Assembly (NCBI RefSeq): GCF_019091455.1 | Contig: NZ_JAGXJN010000019.1 | Coordinates: 39,504-103,503 of the forward strand | Length of the DNA stretch: 64,000 nucleotides | Direction of reading: 5' to 3' | Source: Chitinophaga sp. GbtcB8 | Lineage (GTDB): Bacteria; Bacteroidota; Bacteroidia; Chitinophagales; Chitinophagaceae | In this document: positions 24,668 to 34,640 of the stretch, piece after piece | Position numbering within the stretch: position 1 is the stretch's first letter | Layout: the number at the start of each line of letters is the position of its first letter | The notes under the pieces: generated by a model | What the model was told of the DNA's origin: nothing | Databases searched by the model: none | Seen by the model: the letters and a program-made list of their open reading frames with translations, nothing else | Made by a program: the position numbers and the translations under genes

Positions 24668-27600
24668 ATGACAACACAATGTTACGCCATCCCGTGCAAA
24701 CGGGTGGCAGGGGCCATTGTCTGCTTACTGCTGTCTGCCGGCAGTTATGCGCAAAGCGTGTACAAGAGCAAAGACACCAGCAGTATCTCGTCTTCCACAG
24801 ACAGTATCAGCTGGCTAAAAAAAATACCGCTGCAGGCCAGGGACACTATTGGACATTTACCAAATAATGAACTGTTCCTTTATAACAACAAAGCAGGCGC
24901 CATATCTGAAGCGGATATGGACGAGGTAAGAAAAATGCCTTACAACAGCATTGACCAGATGCTGAACGGCAGGGTAACGGGCGTGGATATACGTACACCC
25001 AGCGCAGAACCCGGCAAACGTACCAGCGTATTTATCAGGGGCACATCTACCTTACTGCTCAAAAACAGTGACCTGTTCTATGCACAGCCTACCTATATTG
25101 TAGATGGGGTGCCGCTGATGCCGGAACACGCCTTCCCGTACGACATACAGCGCTTTGATTTCAACCGGCTGGGAACAGAAAGCAACCTGCTCTCTTTCCT
25201 GGATGTAAATGATATTGCCAGCATAGAAGTGCTGAAAGATTTTGCAGCCAGCGCCAGATACGGCCCCCTGGCCGCTAACGGCATTATCAACATCACCACC
25301 AAAGGCCCGCGCTCCGGACGCATGAAAGTATCAGTAAATTCCTGGATAGGCCTTTCTATTAAACCTACGGTAAACACGGTTAACGGCGAGTATGAGCGCA
25401 ATTTCCGCCTGCCTTTTTACCAGCAATACGCCAATGAATCACAATGGCGCAATTTTCCGCGGTACCTGGCAGATTCCACACAGGCCCGGTACTTTGGGGC
25501 AGCAGACTGGGACGACCTCTATTACCGCAATGCTTTAAGCAATGGTATACAAGCCGCAGTAAGCGGCGGCAACCGCCTTGCCAATTTCCGCTTTAGCCTG
25601 GGCCGCACCGCACAACAAGGCGTGGCAGACCATACAGGCATGAACCGGTACGACATTAATTTTGGCATTAACCTGATGCCCGTAAGGAACCTGATGCTCA
25701 CCACCTTCATTAACGGCTCCACGCTTACCCGCGACCGTAATGAATTTATCCGGGACCGCGCCGGTGATGAGGATTACCTGGTGAATTTTGAAAATCCGCC
25801 ATCGCCAAACAAACAATACTTACAGCAGTATTATACGTACCTGAAAGATGGGCTGAACCGGAACCGGAACAATAATGCGCGCATACTTGCCAACCTGCAT
25901 TACACGCTGGGCCCTGACTGGGCGCTGAACACCCGCTTCAGCATTGACTATGGGCAAAACTTCCGGGATCTGTTCATACCCACCACCATCAATGACGGCA
26001 ACAACTTCGTATCCAACTTTGACGGGTTAAGCCGGCGTATGGTGCTGGATAATTCCATACGGTACGATCACACTTTTGTAAGTAAACACCATATAGATGT
26101 AACGCTGGGTCAATACGCACAGTGGGACAAGTGGCGCTACGATTACGGCAAAGCTTATAAAGGCCGCAGTGATTATATTAAGATCTACAAACCAGGCGAC
26201 GACTCCAATAAGGAAGGCGTATTCGGCAACCTGCGCCTGCAGGCTAACTATAAGGACTATACGCAAAGCAACGTAGCCTCTTTTTACACCAACATAGGGT
26301 ATAATTACCTGGAAAAATATTTTGTGAACCTGTACCTGCGGCAAGATGGCAGCTCCAACGTGCCGGCGGATAGCCGCTGGCTGTTCTCTCCCACCTTATC
26401 CGCAGCCTGGAAGATCAGCAATGAAGAATTTCTGCACGGCTCACGCTGGCTAAGCACTTTGAACCTGCGAGCCAGCTACGGCCGTGTGGGACGCGTATTA
26501 ATGGATGAGTATTACAAAGGCGGGCCCATTTACAATGTGGACATTGGCTGGGATGGTAACCCCAACACAGCTACCTACAACGCCTTTCCCGCCATTAACG
26601 CGGCCTTTGGCACCGGTTATGTAACCAGCAATTTAAAATGGCCTTATGTAGAGCAGCTGAATGTAGGCCTGGATGTAGGTTTACTGAACGACCGCATTCA
26701 TGCTACGCTGGATGTGTACTCCAAAACAGACCGCGACCTGCTGCTGAAAATTCCCGTGATGGAAGAAACCGGTTATACCGGCCTTGTTAAGAACGGTATG
26801 GACATCCGCAACTACGGTTACGAAGTAGCCATTGATGCAGATGTGATCCGCGGCAAAAAGTTCCAGTGGAGCACCGGCATCTCAGCCTACACCAATCAAA
26901 ACAAGCTGCTGGCTATGCCGGATGGTTTAACAGATATGCTGATAGGTAACCGCCGCTTACTGGTAGGCAAACCAACAGACCGTTACTGGCTGCTGATCAA
27001 CGATGGTATTTACAACAGCGATGCAGAGGTTCCCACCAACCCTTCCAACGGCCACAAAATGACGTACCAGGGCGCTACCCTGCATGCAGGCGATCCCAAA
27101 TGGAAAGACCTGAACGGCGATTACGTGATCAATGATGCAGACCGGGTAATGAAGGGGCGGCAAGTACCGGCAATACAGGGTTATTTCAGCAACACCTTCC
27201 GTTACAAACAGCTGGAGCTGCAGGTACAGTGCAACTACGCCTTTGGCCGTAAGATCATTAACCAGGCTATGGCCGACCATTTTGATTTTGCGCAGCGCGA
27301 AGGGCTGGATGATGTAAAAGGTATTAAGGAAGTGAACTTCTGGTCTAAGATAGACGGCGATTATAACAAGTACCCGCTGTATAATCCCTGGAGCCCTGTA
27401 AATGCTTACCAGCCGGACCAGACGCTGTTCCTGGAAGACGGTTCTTTCATAAAGCTGCGTTCTGTTACGCTCACCTATAACCTGAACGCTCCCTGGATGC
27501 AGCGCGCCGGTATTGAGCAGCTGCGCATTTATGGTACTGCCAATAACATATGGAGATGGACGCGCTACTCCGGCGGCGACCCGGAAGCGGTGGACTACTT

Positions 27601-27673
27601 TGGTTATGACCAGGGTTATTACAACTGGGCAGCACCGCGCAGCTTTACGTTAGGTTTCAACTTTCAATTCTAA
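24668..27673 (+). CDS. SusC/RagA TonB-dependent outer-membrane transporter 1
   Basis: This 1001-residue outer-membrane barrel imports glycan fragments or other ligands with its SusD lid, powered by TonB. A signal peptide ends near GSYAQS. The plug domain is clear (IDQMLNGRVTGVDIRTPSAEPG, FIRGTSTLL, PTYIVDGVPL, DIASIEVLKDFAASARYGPLAANGIINITTKG), and the barrel ends in FTLGFNFQF with terminal Phe. Unlike the second SusC in this operon it lacks the usual N-terminal carboxypeptidase-regulatory domain. It is the first gene of the eight-gene operon. Confidence 0.95.
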   Translation: MTTQCYAIPCKRVAGAIVCLLLSAGSYAQSVYKSKDTSSISSSTDSISWLKKIPLQARDTIGHLPNNELFLYNNKAGAISEADMDEVRKMPYNSIDQMLNGRVTGVDIRTPSAEPGKRTSVFIRGTSTLLLKNSDLFYAQPTYIVDGVPLMPEHAFPYDIQRFDFNRLGTESNLLSFLDVNDIASIEVLKDFAASARYGPLAANGIINITTKGPRSGRMKVSVNSWIGLSIKPTVNTVNGEYERNFRLPFYQQYANESQWRNFPRYLADSTQARYFGAADWDDLYYRNALSNGIQAAVSGGNRLANFRFSLGRTAQQGVADHTGMNRYDINFGINLMPVRNLMLTTFINGSTLTRDRNEFIRDRAGDEDYLVNFENPPSPNKQYLQQYYTYLKDGLNRNRNNNARILANLHYTLGPDWALNTRFSIDYGQNFRDLFIPTTINDGNNFVSNFDGLSRRMVLDNSIRYDHTFVSKHHIDVTLGQYAQWDKWRYDYGKAYKGRSDYIKIYKPGDDSNKEGVFGNLRLQANYKDYTQSNVASFYTNIGYNYLEKYFVNLYLRQDGSSNVPADSRWLFSPTLSAAWKISNEEFLHGSRWLSTLNLRASYGRVGRVLMDEYYKGGPIYNVDIGWDGNPNTATYNAFPAINAAFGTGYVTSNLKWPYVEQLNVGLDVGLLNDRIHATLDVYSKTDRDLLLKIPVMEETGYTGLVKNGMDIRNYGYEVAIDADVIRGKKFQWSTGISAYTNQNKLLAMPDGLTDMLIGNRRLLVGKPTDRYWLLINDGIYNSDAEVPTNPSNGHKMTYQGATLHAGDPKWKDLNGDYVINDADRVMKGRQVPAIQGYFSNTFRYKQLELQVQCNYAFGRKIINQAMADHFDFAQREGLDDVKGIKEVNFWSKIDGDYNKYPLYNPWSPVNAYQPDQTLFLEDGSFIKLRSVTLTYNLNAPWMQRAGIEQLRIYGTANNIWRWTRYSGGDPEAVDYFGYDQGYYNWAAPRSFTLGFNFQF

Positions 27674-27684
27674 AAACTATTGCC

Positions 27685-29160
27685 ATGCGATATACAATAG
27701 TGATCTTATCAGGCTTGTTGCTGCTGGCCAGCTCCTGCAGCAAAATGCTGGATCAGCCCTCCAAGCGCGCGCTTACAGAAGAGAACATGTGGCAGAATAA
27801 AAATGATGCCCGTGCCGCTGTTTATGGCTGTTATGCCCTAATACGCGCCGCATTAATGAATGAAAATGCCCATTGGGTATATGGTGATCTGCGGGGTGGC
27901 GACTTTCGCGTTACCAAACGCGGCGACCTGCAGGCACTGGTGGATAATAACCTGAACGCCAGTTATGCCACTGTCGATCAATGGCGCGACTGGCGCCGGT
28001 TTTATGCCGCCATTGCCCAATGCAACCTGGCCATTGAAAAATTGCCGGAAGTGCCCAAGCGTGATTACCGCTACTCTAACAATGATATGGAGCTGGACCG
28101 CTCGCAGGTACGTTTCCTGCGCGCCTTTCTCTACTATTACATTGTAAGGGTGTGGGGCGATGTGCCTTTAATTACCAGCTCGCCCAACGGCACATTTACG
28201 CCTACCCCAAGAACCAACCAGCAGCAGGTGCTGGACTTTGCTATACAGGACGGGCTGGCCGCTGCTTATGGCCTGCCATGGAAGTACAACGGCCAGTCGC
28301 CGGAGCAGCAGGGTGATTACCAGGGACAGGGTGAAGGCCACCATACATCCATTGCCGCCACCCGCGGTATGGCCTATACCTTACTGGCGCACCTGTATGC
28401 CTGGAAAGGAGATTATGCCAATGCCCTGCAAAACACGCGTGCCGTAATAGATAACCAGGGGCAAACCGGTTATAACTTTGTAAGCACCGCCGATCTTACC
28501 CGCCTGGATGGCTCTTTCCGCGGCCGTGGCTTCAGCAATATTTTCCAGATAGACCTCAACTTTGACCACGCAGAATTTTCCACTACCGGGCAGCTGGAAG
28601 ACTGGACGCTGCGCTCACCGGATATTCCCAAAAGCGAATCTGAGATCTATATACCCAAAGACAGCATACTGAGTATTTACAGTGAAAGCGGCGATCAGCG
28701 CGCTACCCTGTTCTTTGACCAGCTGAATGATGCCTACCCGGTATTCTATAAAATGAAGCAGGTGAACAGCGCGGTAAAAAATCCAACACTCCGCTTTTAT
28801 ACATCCGCCATCATCATTTTCCGGTATGAGGAGCTGTATCTGCTGCAGGCAGAGTGTAAAGCGCGTTTAGGCATGTCCGATGCAACAGGTGATCTCAACA
28901 GCATACGCACCCGCCGCGGTTTAAAATCCCTGCCCGGTAATCCCTCGCAGGAAGCCCTGCTGGACGCCATTTTCCTGGAACGCAGGCGTGAGCTGATAGG
29001 CGAAGGCTGGTACTGGTTTGACCTGATACATTTCAACAAAGTATCGCGGTACACCCAATTCACCCAGGCAGATGTAGATAATGGCGCTGCTTACTGGCCC
29101 GTGTCTAAACAGGCACTTTCCACCAACAGCGCACTGGTACAAAATAATTTCTGGAAATAA
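27685..29160 (+). CDS. SusD/RagB lipoprotein 1
   Basis: The 491-residue surface lipoprotein (lipobox LLLASSCSKML) is the binding lid of the preceding SusC, 11 bases upstream. Features are EENMWQNKNDARAAVYGCYALIR, RAFLYYYIVRVWGDVPLI, the TPR helices, and C-terminal YEELYLLQAECKARLG, LNSIRTRRGL, and FLERRRELIGEGWYWFDLIHFNK. Its stop codon overlaps the next start (TAATG), so translation is coupled to the fasciclin/CBM6 gene. Confidence 0.95.
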   Translation: MRYTIVILSGLLLLASSCSKMLDQPSKRALTEENMWQNKNDARAAVYGCYALIRAALMNENAHWVYGDLRGGDFRVTKRGDLQALVDNNLNASYATVDQWRDWRRFYAAIAQCNLAIEKLPEVPKRDYRYSNNDMELDRSQVRFLRAFLYYYIVRVWGDVPLITSSPNGTFTPTPRTNQQQVLDFAIQDGLAAAYGLPWKYNGQSPEQQGDYQGQGEGHHTSIAATRGMAYTLLAHLYAWKGDYANALQNTRAVIDNQGQTGYNFVSTADLTRLDGSFRGRGFSNIFQIDLNFDHAEFSTTGQLEDWTLRSPDIPKSESEIYIPKDSILSIYSESGDQRATLFFDQLNDAYPVFYKMKQVNSAVKNPTLRFYTSAIIIFRYEELYLLQAECKARLGMSDATGDLNSIRTRRGLKSLPGNPSQEALLDAIFLERRRELIGEGWYWFDLIHFNKVSRYTQFTQADVDNGAAYWPVSKQALSTNSALVQNNFWK

Positions 29161-30335
29161 TGTTTGCTGTTATGAAAATGAGCTTACAACAATTCACCGC
29201 CCATAGTACCCGCCCACAATGGTACGCCGGCGCCCTGCTGTTGCTGCTGGTAATAGCAGCTTGTAAAAAAGATAATACTTACCGGAATGCCAAACCCACT
29301 GCAGAAGTGCCGGTAAACACCTATGACTTCCTGAAAAGTCAGCAGGGTTTGTATGATACCTTATTATACCTGGTTGATAAAGCCGGCCTTACAGATACGC
29401 TGAAAAATGAGAACATCACTTTTTTTGCGCCGCAGGATTACAGCATTAAAACTGCGCTGTACAACCTGAACTTCAGCCGGGGTAAATATGGTTTTAAAGG
29501 CGACTGGACGCTGGACAGCGTACCGGCAGCTGTATGGGATACCCTGCTGCGCCGCTACATGATGCGGGGTAAGGTAGGCGCTGATTCCCTGCAATATGCA
29601 GATGGGGTGATGCTTAACACACTGGCCTACAATTACCAGATGAACGGCAAATCAGTACCTACCGCTGCTTCCGGCATCTCCAACGGCGGCCCGCTGGTAT
29701 TACAGTATAGTGATATGAACCGCTCCCGTTTTATCAGGGACTGGTCTACCTCCATTACCCAAAGCATAGATCTGAAAACGGCCAATGGCTGGCTGCATGT
29801 GCTGGAAAGCAAACATGTATTCGGCTTTGTGTCTTTGGTGCCCATGGCTTTCCCTTATTCACTGAACCCTATACAATCGCCCTACCTGGGATTGCCATCC
29901 CCCATACCCGGCACTATTGAGTTTGAGGATTATGATGATGGCGGTGAGGGACTTGCTTACCACGATAATGATGGCGGCAACAACGGCAACCAGTACCGCA
30001 CAGAAGCAGTAGATATTGAAAACTGCAGTGAAGGCACTTATAATGTGGGCTGGACCGGTGGTTCCGAATGGCTGGAATACACGGTAGAAGTGGCCGCAGA
30101 CGGCGCCTATGCCGTGGCCCTGCGTATGGCATCCGGCGGTGGCGGCGGAAATTTCCGGCTGGAAATGGATGGCGTAAATGTCAGCGGTACCGTGCATTGC
30201 AACGATACCGGCGGCTGGCAGAACTGGGTAACGGTAAATACCACGGTGAACCTTACTGCAGGCAAACACATCCTGCGGTTCTATGAAGAATCCGGCGGTT
30301 ACAATATCAACAGAATGATCTTCTACAAACTTTAA
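29160..30335 (+). CDS. Lipoprotein with fasciclin (FAS1) and CBM6 domains
   Basis: The 391-residue lipoprotein (LLVIAACKKDN) joins two adhesive modules. Residues ~50-225 are a FAS1 domain (YDTLLYLVDKAGLTDTLKNENITFFAPQD … NGWLHVLESKHVFGF). Residues ~250-391 look like a family 6 carbohydrate-binding module (GTIEFEDYDDGGEGLAYHDND, YNVGWTGGSEWLEYTVEVAADG, AGKHILRFYEESGGYNINRM). It likely sits on the cell surface and helps the adjacent SusCD pair capture glycan. Start may be 29160 or the Met at 29172; the 1-base overlap with SusD favours coupling. Confidence 0.88.
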   Translation: MFAVMKMSLQQFTAHSTRPQWYAGALLLLLVIAACKKDNTYRNAKPTAEVPVNTYDFLKSQQGLYDTLLYLVDKAGLTDTLKNENITFFAPQDYSIKTALYNLNFSRGKYGFKGDWTLDSVPAAVWDTLLRRYMMRGKVGADSLQYADGVMLNTLAYNYQMNGKSVPTAASGISNGGPLVLQYSDMNRSRFIRDWSTSITQSIDLKTANGWLHVLESKHVFGFVSLVPMAFPYSLNPIQSPYLGLPSPIPGTIEFEDYDDGGEGLAYHDNDGGNNGNQYRTEAVDIENCSEGTYNVGWTGGSEWLEYTVEVAADGAYAVALRMASGGGGGNFRLEMDGVNVSGTVHCNDTGGWQNWVTVNTTVNLTAGKHILRFYEESGGYNINRMIFYKL

Positions 30336-30346
30336 TTCCCCGCACT

Positions 30347-31384
30347 ATGCAACGTTATAAACCTTATCTCATTATGCTCCTGCTGCTGGCCACAGCCATG
30401 GCAGGATGTTACAAACACATGGTGCCGGATGAAAAGGACTTTTTCAGCACCAACATGAACTATAACCGGACCAACTTCCCGGTGAACTTAGGCCGTACTA
30501 ACGTGTACTCCTATATTTTTAATGCAGACTATTCCACGCAGCCGCTAACCTTTACGCTGGAGAATGTACGCCATGCCGATAGCAGCGCTGCACCGGAGCT
30601 GCTGGAAAAAGTAGCCACCCGGCAATGGAAAACCTATTACAGCGGTTTAGAAAAGACCATTGCGGAAATTGAAGACAAACGCAGCACCGTACAGGCACAG
30701 GTGCTGGATATACGCCCGCACTCCGGTGAAATATTTTTCTGGAATACGGATTCCGCCCGCATTAAACCCGGCCTCTATTACTTTGATGTGCGCGTGAAAA
30801 ATAATGGCGGTGAAAAAGTGTTCAAGAACATGGTGCTGGATGTGCGCCGCCCGCGCCCTTATGAGCCATATGAGTTTGATGATATTACCGGCATCCGCAA
30901 AGCATGGGACCAGGGCGGCATTACGCACCCTGACCTTAGCGGCGTGGTAGACCAGTTTAACCTGAACCTGCCCCGGGATAGCGTGAATGTATACTTCCGC
31001 AAAACAGATATAAAAGGCAATACGCTTACGTTCAAAATTTTTGATAAGGATTCTGTAGCTATTCCCTTTTCCAATTTCAACCTCACACAATGGGACAGCC
31101 TGCGTTACCGAACCGGTTCAATTGGTTTGGATGTACCCTTTGGCTTTAACCGGCGTATGAGCGCTGACAGCACCATTCTTACGTATGATGTTACCAGCCC
31201 CTTTCCCATACTGGCCGATGTTTCCGGCAACTCAGACAAAGCCTATATCGCATTCCAGTATAACCGCATATCCTTTGGGCACCGGTACAATGCAGGCATA
31301 GGGCTCAGCTTAGCCATTTATGAACCCGGCGACTGGGAAGTGGTGTTCAAGTTCAAGGTGAATCCAAAATTTCAGGACGATTAA
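30347..31384 (+). CDS. DUF5007-like surface lipoprotein
   Basis: The 345-residue lipoprotein (ATAMAGCYKHM) is mostly beta-strand: YSYIFNADYSTQPLTFTLENV, GEIFFWNTDSARIKPGLYYFDVRVKNNGGEKVFKNMVLDV, then two more beta domains. I place it near the DUF5007 lipoproteins that accompany SusC/D and fasciclin genes; this is from memory. It lies 11 bases after the FAS1-CBM6 gene and 11 before SusC 2, in the middle of the operon. No catalytic motif is visible; a glycan-binding role is inferred. Confidence 0.65.
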   Translation: MQRYKPYLIMLLLLATAMAGCYKHMVPDEKDFFSTNMNYNRTNFPVNLGRTNVYSYIFNADYSTQPLTFTLENVRHADSSAAPELLEKVATRQWKTYYSGLEKTIAEIEDKRSTVQAQVLDIRPHSGEIFFWNTDSARIKPGLYYFDVRVKNNGGEKVFKNMVLDVRRPRPYEPYEFDDITGIRKAWDQGGITHPDLSGVVDQFNLNLPRDSVNVYFRKTDIKGNTLTFKIFDKDSVAIPFSNFNLTQWDSLRYRTGSIGLDVPFGFNRRMSADSTILTYDVTSPFPILADVSGNSDKAYIAFQYNRISFGHRYNAGIGLSLAIYEPGDWEVVFKFKVNPKFQDD

Positions 31385-31395
31385 AATTACTATGT

Positions 31396-34300
31396 ATGTA
31401 TAAATGTTATTACAACCTGCTGGCCTTACTGCTTATTCCCCTGCTGCTTTGCAGCAGCAAAGCCTTTGCCCAGCAAACCATTACTGTAAAAGGCAGGATA
31501 CAGGATGCCATTAGCCGTGAAGGGCTGCCCGGCGTTACCATCATAGATGTGCAGGCCAAAAAGGGCCTGGGCTTAACGGACGTGCAGGGTAATTTTTCCT
31601 TTACCATACAGGAAGGCAGAATGGTGCAGTTCCGTTTTGTAGGATATAAGGATCAAACGCTGAAGGTTAACAAAACTACGCTGAACCTTCTACTTTCACC
31701 GGAGAACCGTTCCCTGAAAGAGGCCGTGATAGTGGGCTACCAGAAACGCACCAAGGAAACCGTATCCGGCTCAGTAGCCGTGATCTCCGGCAGGGACCTG
31801 CAGGATGTGCCGGTATCCAGCGTGCAGGAGCTGTTACAGGGTAAGGTAGCCGGCTTAAATATCCAGAACAATACCGGCGCACCGGGCTTCCGGGGCACCG
31901 TATCCATACGCGGTATTTCCCAGCTCAACATCACCGGTACCGGCGACCAGACTTACCTGGCCACCAATAACCCGCTGCTGGTAATAGATAACGTACCGGT
32001 GGATTATGACGGCGGCTTTTCTCAATCCATGTTACAACCAGGTGCTGCCACCGGGCCACTGGCGCTGATACCGCCGGATGATATACAATCCATAGAGATC
32101 ATGAAAGATGCGCAGGCCACCTCCCTGTACGGTTCCCGCGGCGCTAACGGCGTAATTGTAATTACTACCAAGCGCGGTAACTCACCTACGCCGGTGATTG
32201 ATGTGAACAGCAGTGTGTTCATTAACCTGGCCCCGCAGCTGCGGCCTACCTGGGGTGGCGCTTTGGAAAGGCAATACCGCATTAATTCCATTTTATATCA
32301 CAGCCGCAATATGCAGGAAGCGCGCGACCGGCTGGAAGCCGCCCAGTTCCTGACAGACAGCCTGAACAGCTTTTACAATAACTCTACTAACTGGCAGGGA
32401 TTGTTTTACCAAACCACCATCAATACCCAGAACAATGTGCAGATAAGCGGGGGCAGCTCCAAGCTGAATTACAAGGCTAACATGGCGTACCAGCGTAACG
32501 AGGGTGTAATTAAGAACACCGGTTTTGACAAGTACAGCCTGAACATGCAGCTGAACATACAGCCCAGTACAAAGCTGCGCATCAGCACCCAGCTGTTTGG
32601 CGCCCTGGGACAAAAGCAGCGCGGTAATGGCGGCGGCTTAACAGGCAATGGCGCCGGTAATGCCTTCACCTCCTCCCTGCTGCCCGGCCCTTCCCAGTTT
32701 GTAGGCAACCCGCAGTTTGACGGGTATGAGAACAACATGGATGATAACAACACCATTAACCTGCGCGGGTTTGTGGATATGGATTATGAGATCTTCCATA
32801 ACATACGCGTGAACTCCATTACCTCTTACGATTATTATACAGATACCCGCGACCGTTTTAACCAGGCCTTTGCCAACAACAACCAAACCCTGTTGTATGG
32901 CTTTGTGGGCCGGCATGATGAGCTGAATACACGCAACGGCATTAACTACAATTTCAGCAGCGACCCGGCCAATGTGGAAAGAGGGCATAACCTGTATGCC
33001 AGTGTGTTCAGTGAAGTGAATATTAAAACGGATAATCAGCACATACGCGATGTACGCAACGGGCCCAGTGATTATTTCTGGGGGCCGCGTGGTTACTCGC
33101 CCCGTTTTTATCCCGGCAACCCCTGGAATGACGGAGGCAATACCAACGATAATGGTACCAGCGTATCTTACCTGTACCATGCCTTATCCTGGGCAGGTTT
33201 TGTTTCCTATAATTTCCGCACCAAGTATAGTATAGATCTTTCTTACCGGTTGGATGGCAACTCCTCTGCAGGTATCAATAACCCCTATACGAAAAACCCG
33301 GCCATTGGTTTGCGCTGGAACTTTGGTAAGGAAAACCTGATGCGCCGCTTTAACTGGCTTGACTATGGGTCCGTACGTGTAACCTATGGCTCCAACAGCC
33401 GCGCTGCTGCTACACTGCCCAACTTCCTGGGCATTTACCAGGTGTATAACAACTATAACAACAGCCCGGCCATTGCGCCCAATTTTGATGTAATGGCCAA
33501 CCAGTCCCTGGAGCCGGAAAAATCGAACCAGTTCAACTTTGGTGTAGACCTGGGCCTGTTCAAAGGGCGGCTGGAATTTATTTATGACACCTATTTCAAA
33601 AAATCGTTTAACCTGATCCGTGATCTATACCTGCCGGATGTTACCGGTTTTAACCGCGTACAGGTAAATGGCGCCAGCGTGGTGAACTACGGGCATGAGC
33701 TTACGATCACTGCGCGGCCCATTTCCTCACCCATTCAGCAGAATTTTCAATGGATGATAAGTGTGAACGGCGCATATAACCGCGGCGTGCTAACACAGCT
33801 GCCCGGCGGCGTACAGTTTTACCGGCAGGCGCAGGGCGCCCCTTATTATGAGGAGCTGGCGCTGAAAGTAGGCCGTAACCCCATTAGCAATTACCTGTAT
33901 GAAACCCAGGGCATTTACTCCCAGACGGGCGATGTACCGGTAGACCCTGTGCGGGGCGTACGCTACAAATCATTCCGCGGTAATGGCACCCAGTATTTCC
34001 AGGGCGGTGATCCCCGCTGGAGGGATGTAAATGGCGATTATGCACTGGACGATGCTGATGACAATGTGATCACCGGTAACCCGGACCCGCTGATAACAGG
34101 CGGTATCACCAACACCTTCAGCTACCGCAACTTTGCGCTGAACATTTTCTGCTCTTACCTTATTAAGCGCAGCATTATGAATAATGCCATGGCAGCGCGT
34201 TTATACCGTGCGCAGTACCCGGATGCAACTTATATCACCGGTACGGCAGAAGGGCCTGTGAACTACTATGATCTTAGCAAGATCAATTACTGGAAGAACC

Positions 34301-34629
34301 CCGGTGATAATGCGCAATACCCCGCGGTAGGCGACATTTTCCACGGGCAGGATGTAATACCCAACCGCCTGGACCAAACGCTGTTCCAGGAAGATGGTTC
34401 TTACTTTAAGCTGAACCAGGTAACGCTGAGCTACACTTTCCGCAACCAGGATTTTATGCGGCGGTTGAAAATACGGATGCTCAGAACCTACTTCACGGCT
34501 TATAACGTAGCCATCTTTTCACCTTACTCCGGTCCTAACCCGGAAACGGTGACCTCCCTGGGCCGTGATGATATTAACGGGTACCCCTCTGCCACCAGCT
34601 TTGCGCTGGGCTTTGCGGTACAATTCTAA
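31396..34629 (+). CDS. SusC/RagA TonB-dependent outer-membrane transporter 2
   Basis: The 1077-residue barrel has a signal peptide (LLLCSSKAFAQQ), an N-terminal carboxypeptidase-regulatory domain (VKGRIQDAISREGLPGVTI … GNFSFTIQEG), then the plug (VPVSSVQELLQGKVAGLNIQNNTGAPGFRG, NPLLVIDNVPVDYDG, IQSIEIMKDAQATSLYGSRGANGVIVITTKRG) and the barrel ending FALGFAVQF. It is the second transporter of the operon and pairs with the SusD 11 bases downstream. Confidence 0.95.
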   Translation: MYKCYYNLLALLLIPLLLCSSKAFAQQTITVKGRIQDAISREGLPGVTIIDVQAKKGLGLTDVQGNFSFTIQEGRMVQFRFVGYKDQTLKVNKTTLNLLLSPENRSLKEAVIVGYQKRTKETVSGSVAVISGRDLQDVPVSSVQELLQGKVAGLNIQNNTGAPGFRGTVSIRGISQLNITGTGDQTYLATNNPLLVIDNVPVDYDGGFSQSMLQPGAATGPLALIPPDDIQSIEIMKDAQATSLYGSRGANGVIVITTKRGNSPTPVIDVNSSVFINLAPQLRPTWGGALERQYRINSILYHSRNMQEARDRLEAAQFLTDSLNSFYNNSTNWQGLFYQTTINTQNNVQISGGSSKLNYKANMAYQRNEGVIKNTGFDKYSLNMQLNIQPSTKLRISTQLFGALGQKQRGNGGGLTGNGAGNAFTSSLLPGPSQFVGNPQFDGYENNMDDNNTINLRGFVDMDYEIFHNIRVNSITSYDYYTDTRDRFNQAFANNNQTLLYGFVGRHDELNTRNGINYNFSSDPANVERGHNLYASVFSEVNIKTDNQHIRDVRNGPSDYFWGPRGYSPRFYPGNPWNDGGNTNDNGTSVSYLYHALSWAGFVSYNFRTKYSIDLSYRLDGNSSAGINNPYTKNPAIGLRWNFGKENLMRRFNWLDYGSVRVTYGSNSRAAATLPNFLGIYQVYNNYNNSPAIAPNFDVMANQSLEPEKSNQFNFGVDLGLFKGRLEFIYDTYFKKSFNLIRDLYLPDVTGFNRVQVNGASVVNYGHELTITARPISSPIQQNFQWMISVNGAYNRGVLTQLPGGVQFYRQAQGAPYYEELALKVGRNPISNYLYETQGIYSQTGDVPVDPVRGVRYKSFRGNGTQYFQGGDPRWRDVNGDYALDDADDNVITGNPDPLITGGITNTFSYRNFALNIFCSYLIKRSIMNNAMAARLYRAQYPDATYITGTAEGPVNYYDLSKINYWKNPGDNAQYPAVGDIFHGQDVIPNRLDQTLFQEDGSYFKLNQVTLSYTFRNQDFMRRLKIRMLRTYFTAYNVAIFSPYSGPNPETVTSLGRDDINGYPSATSFALGFAVQF

Positions 34630-34640
34630 CAATGTAAAAG

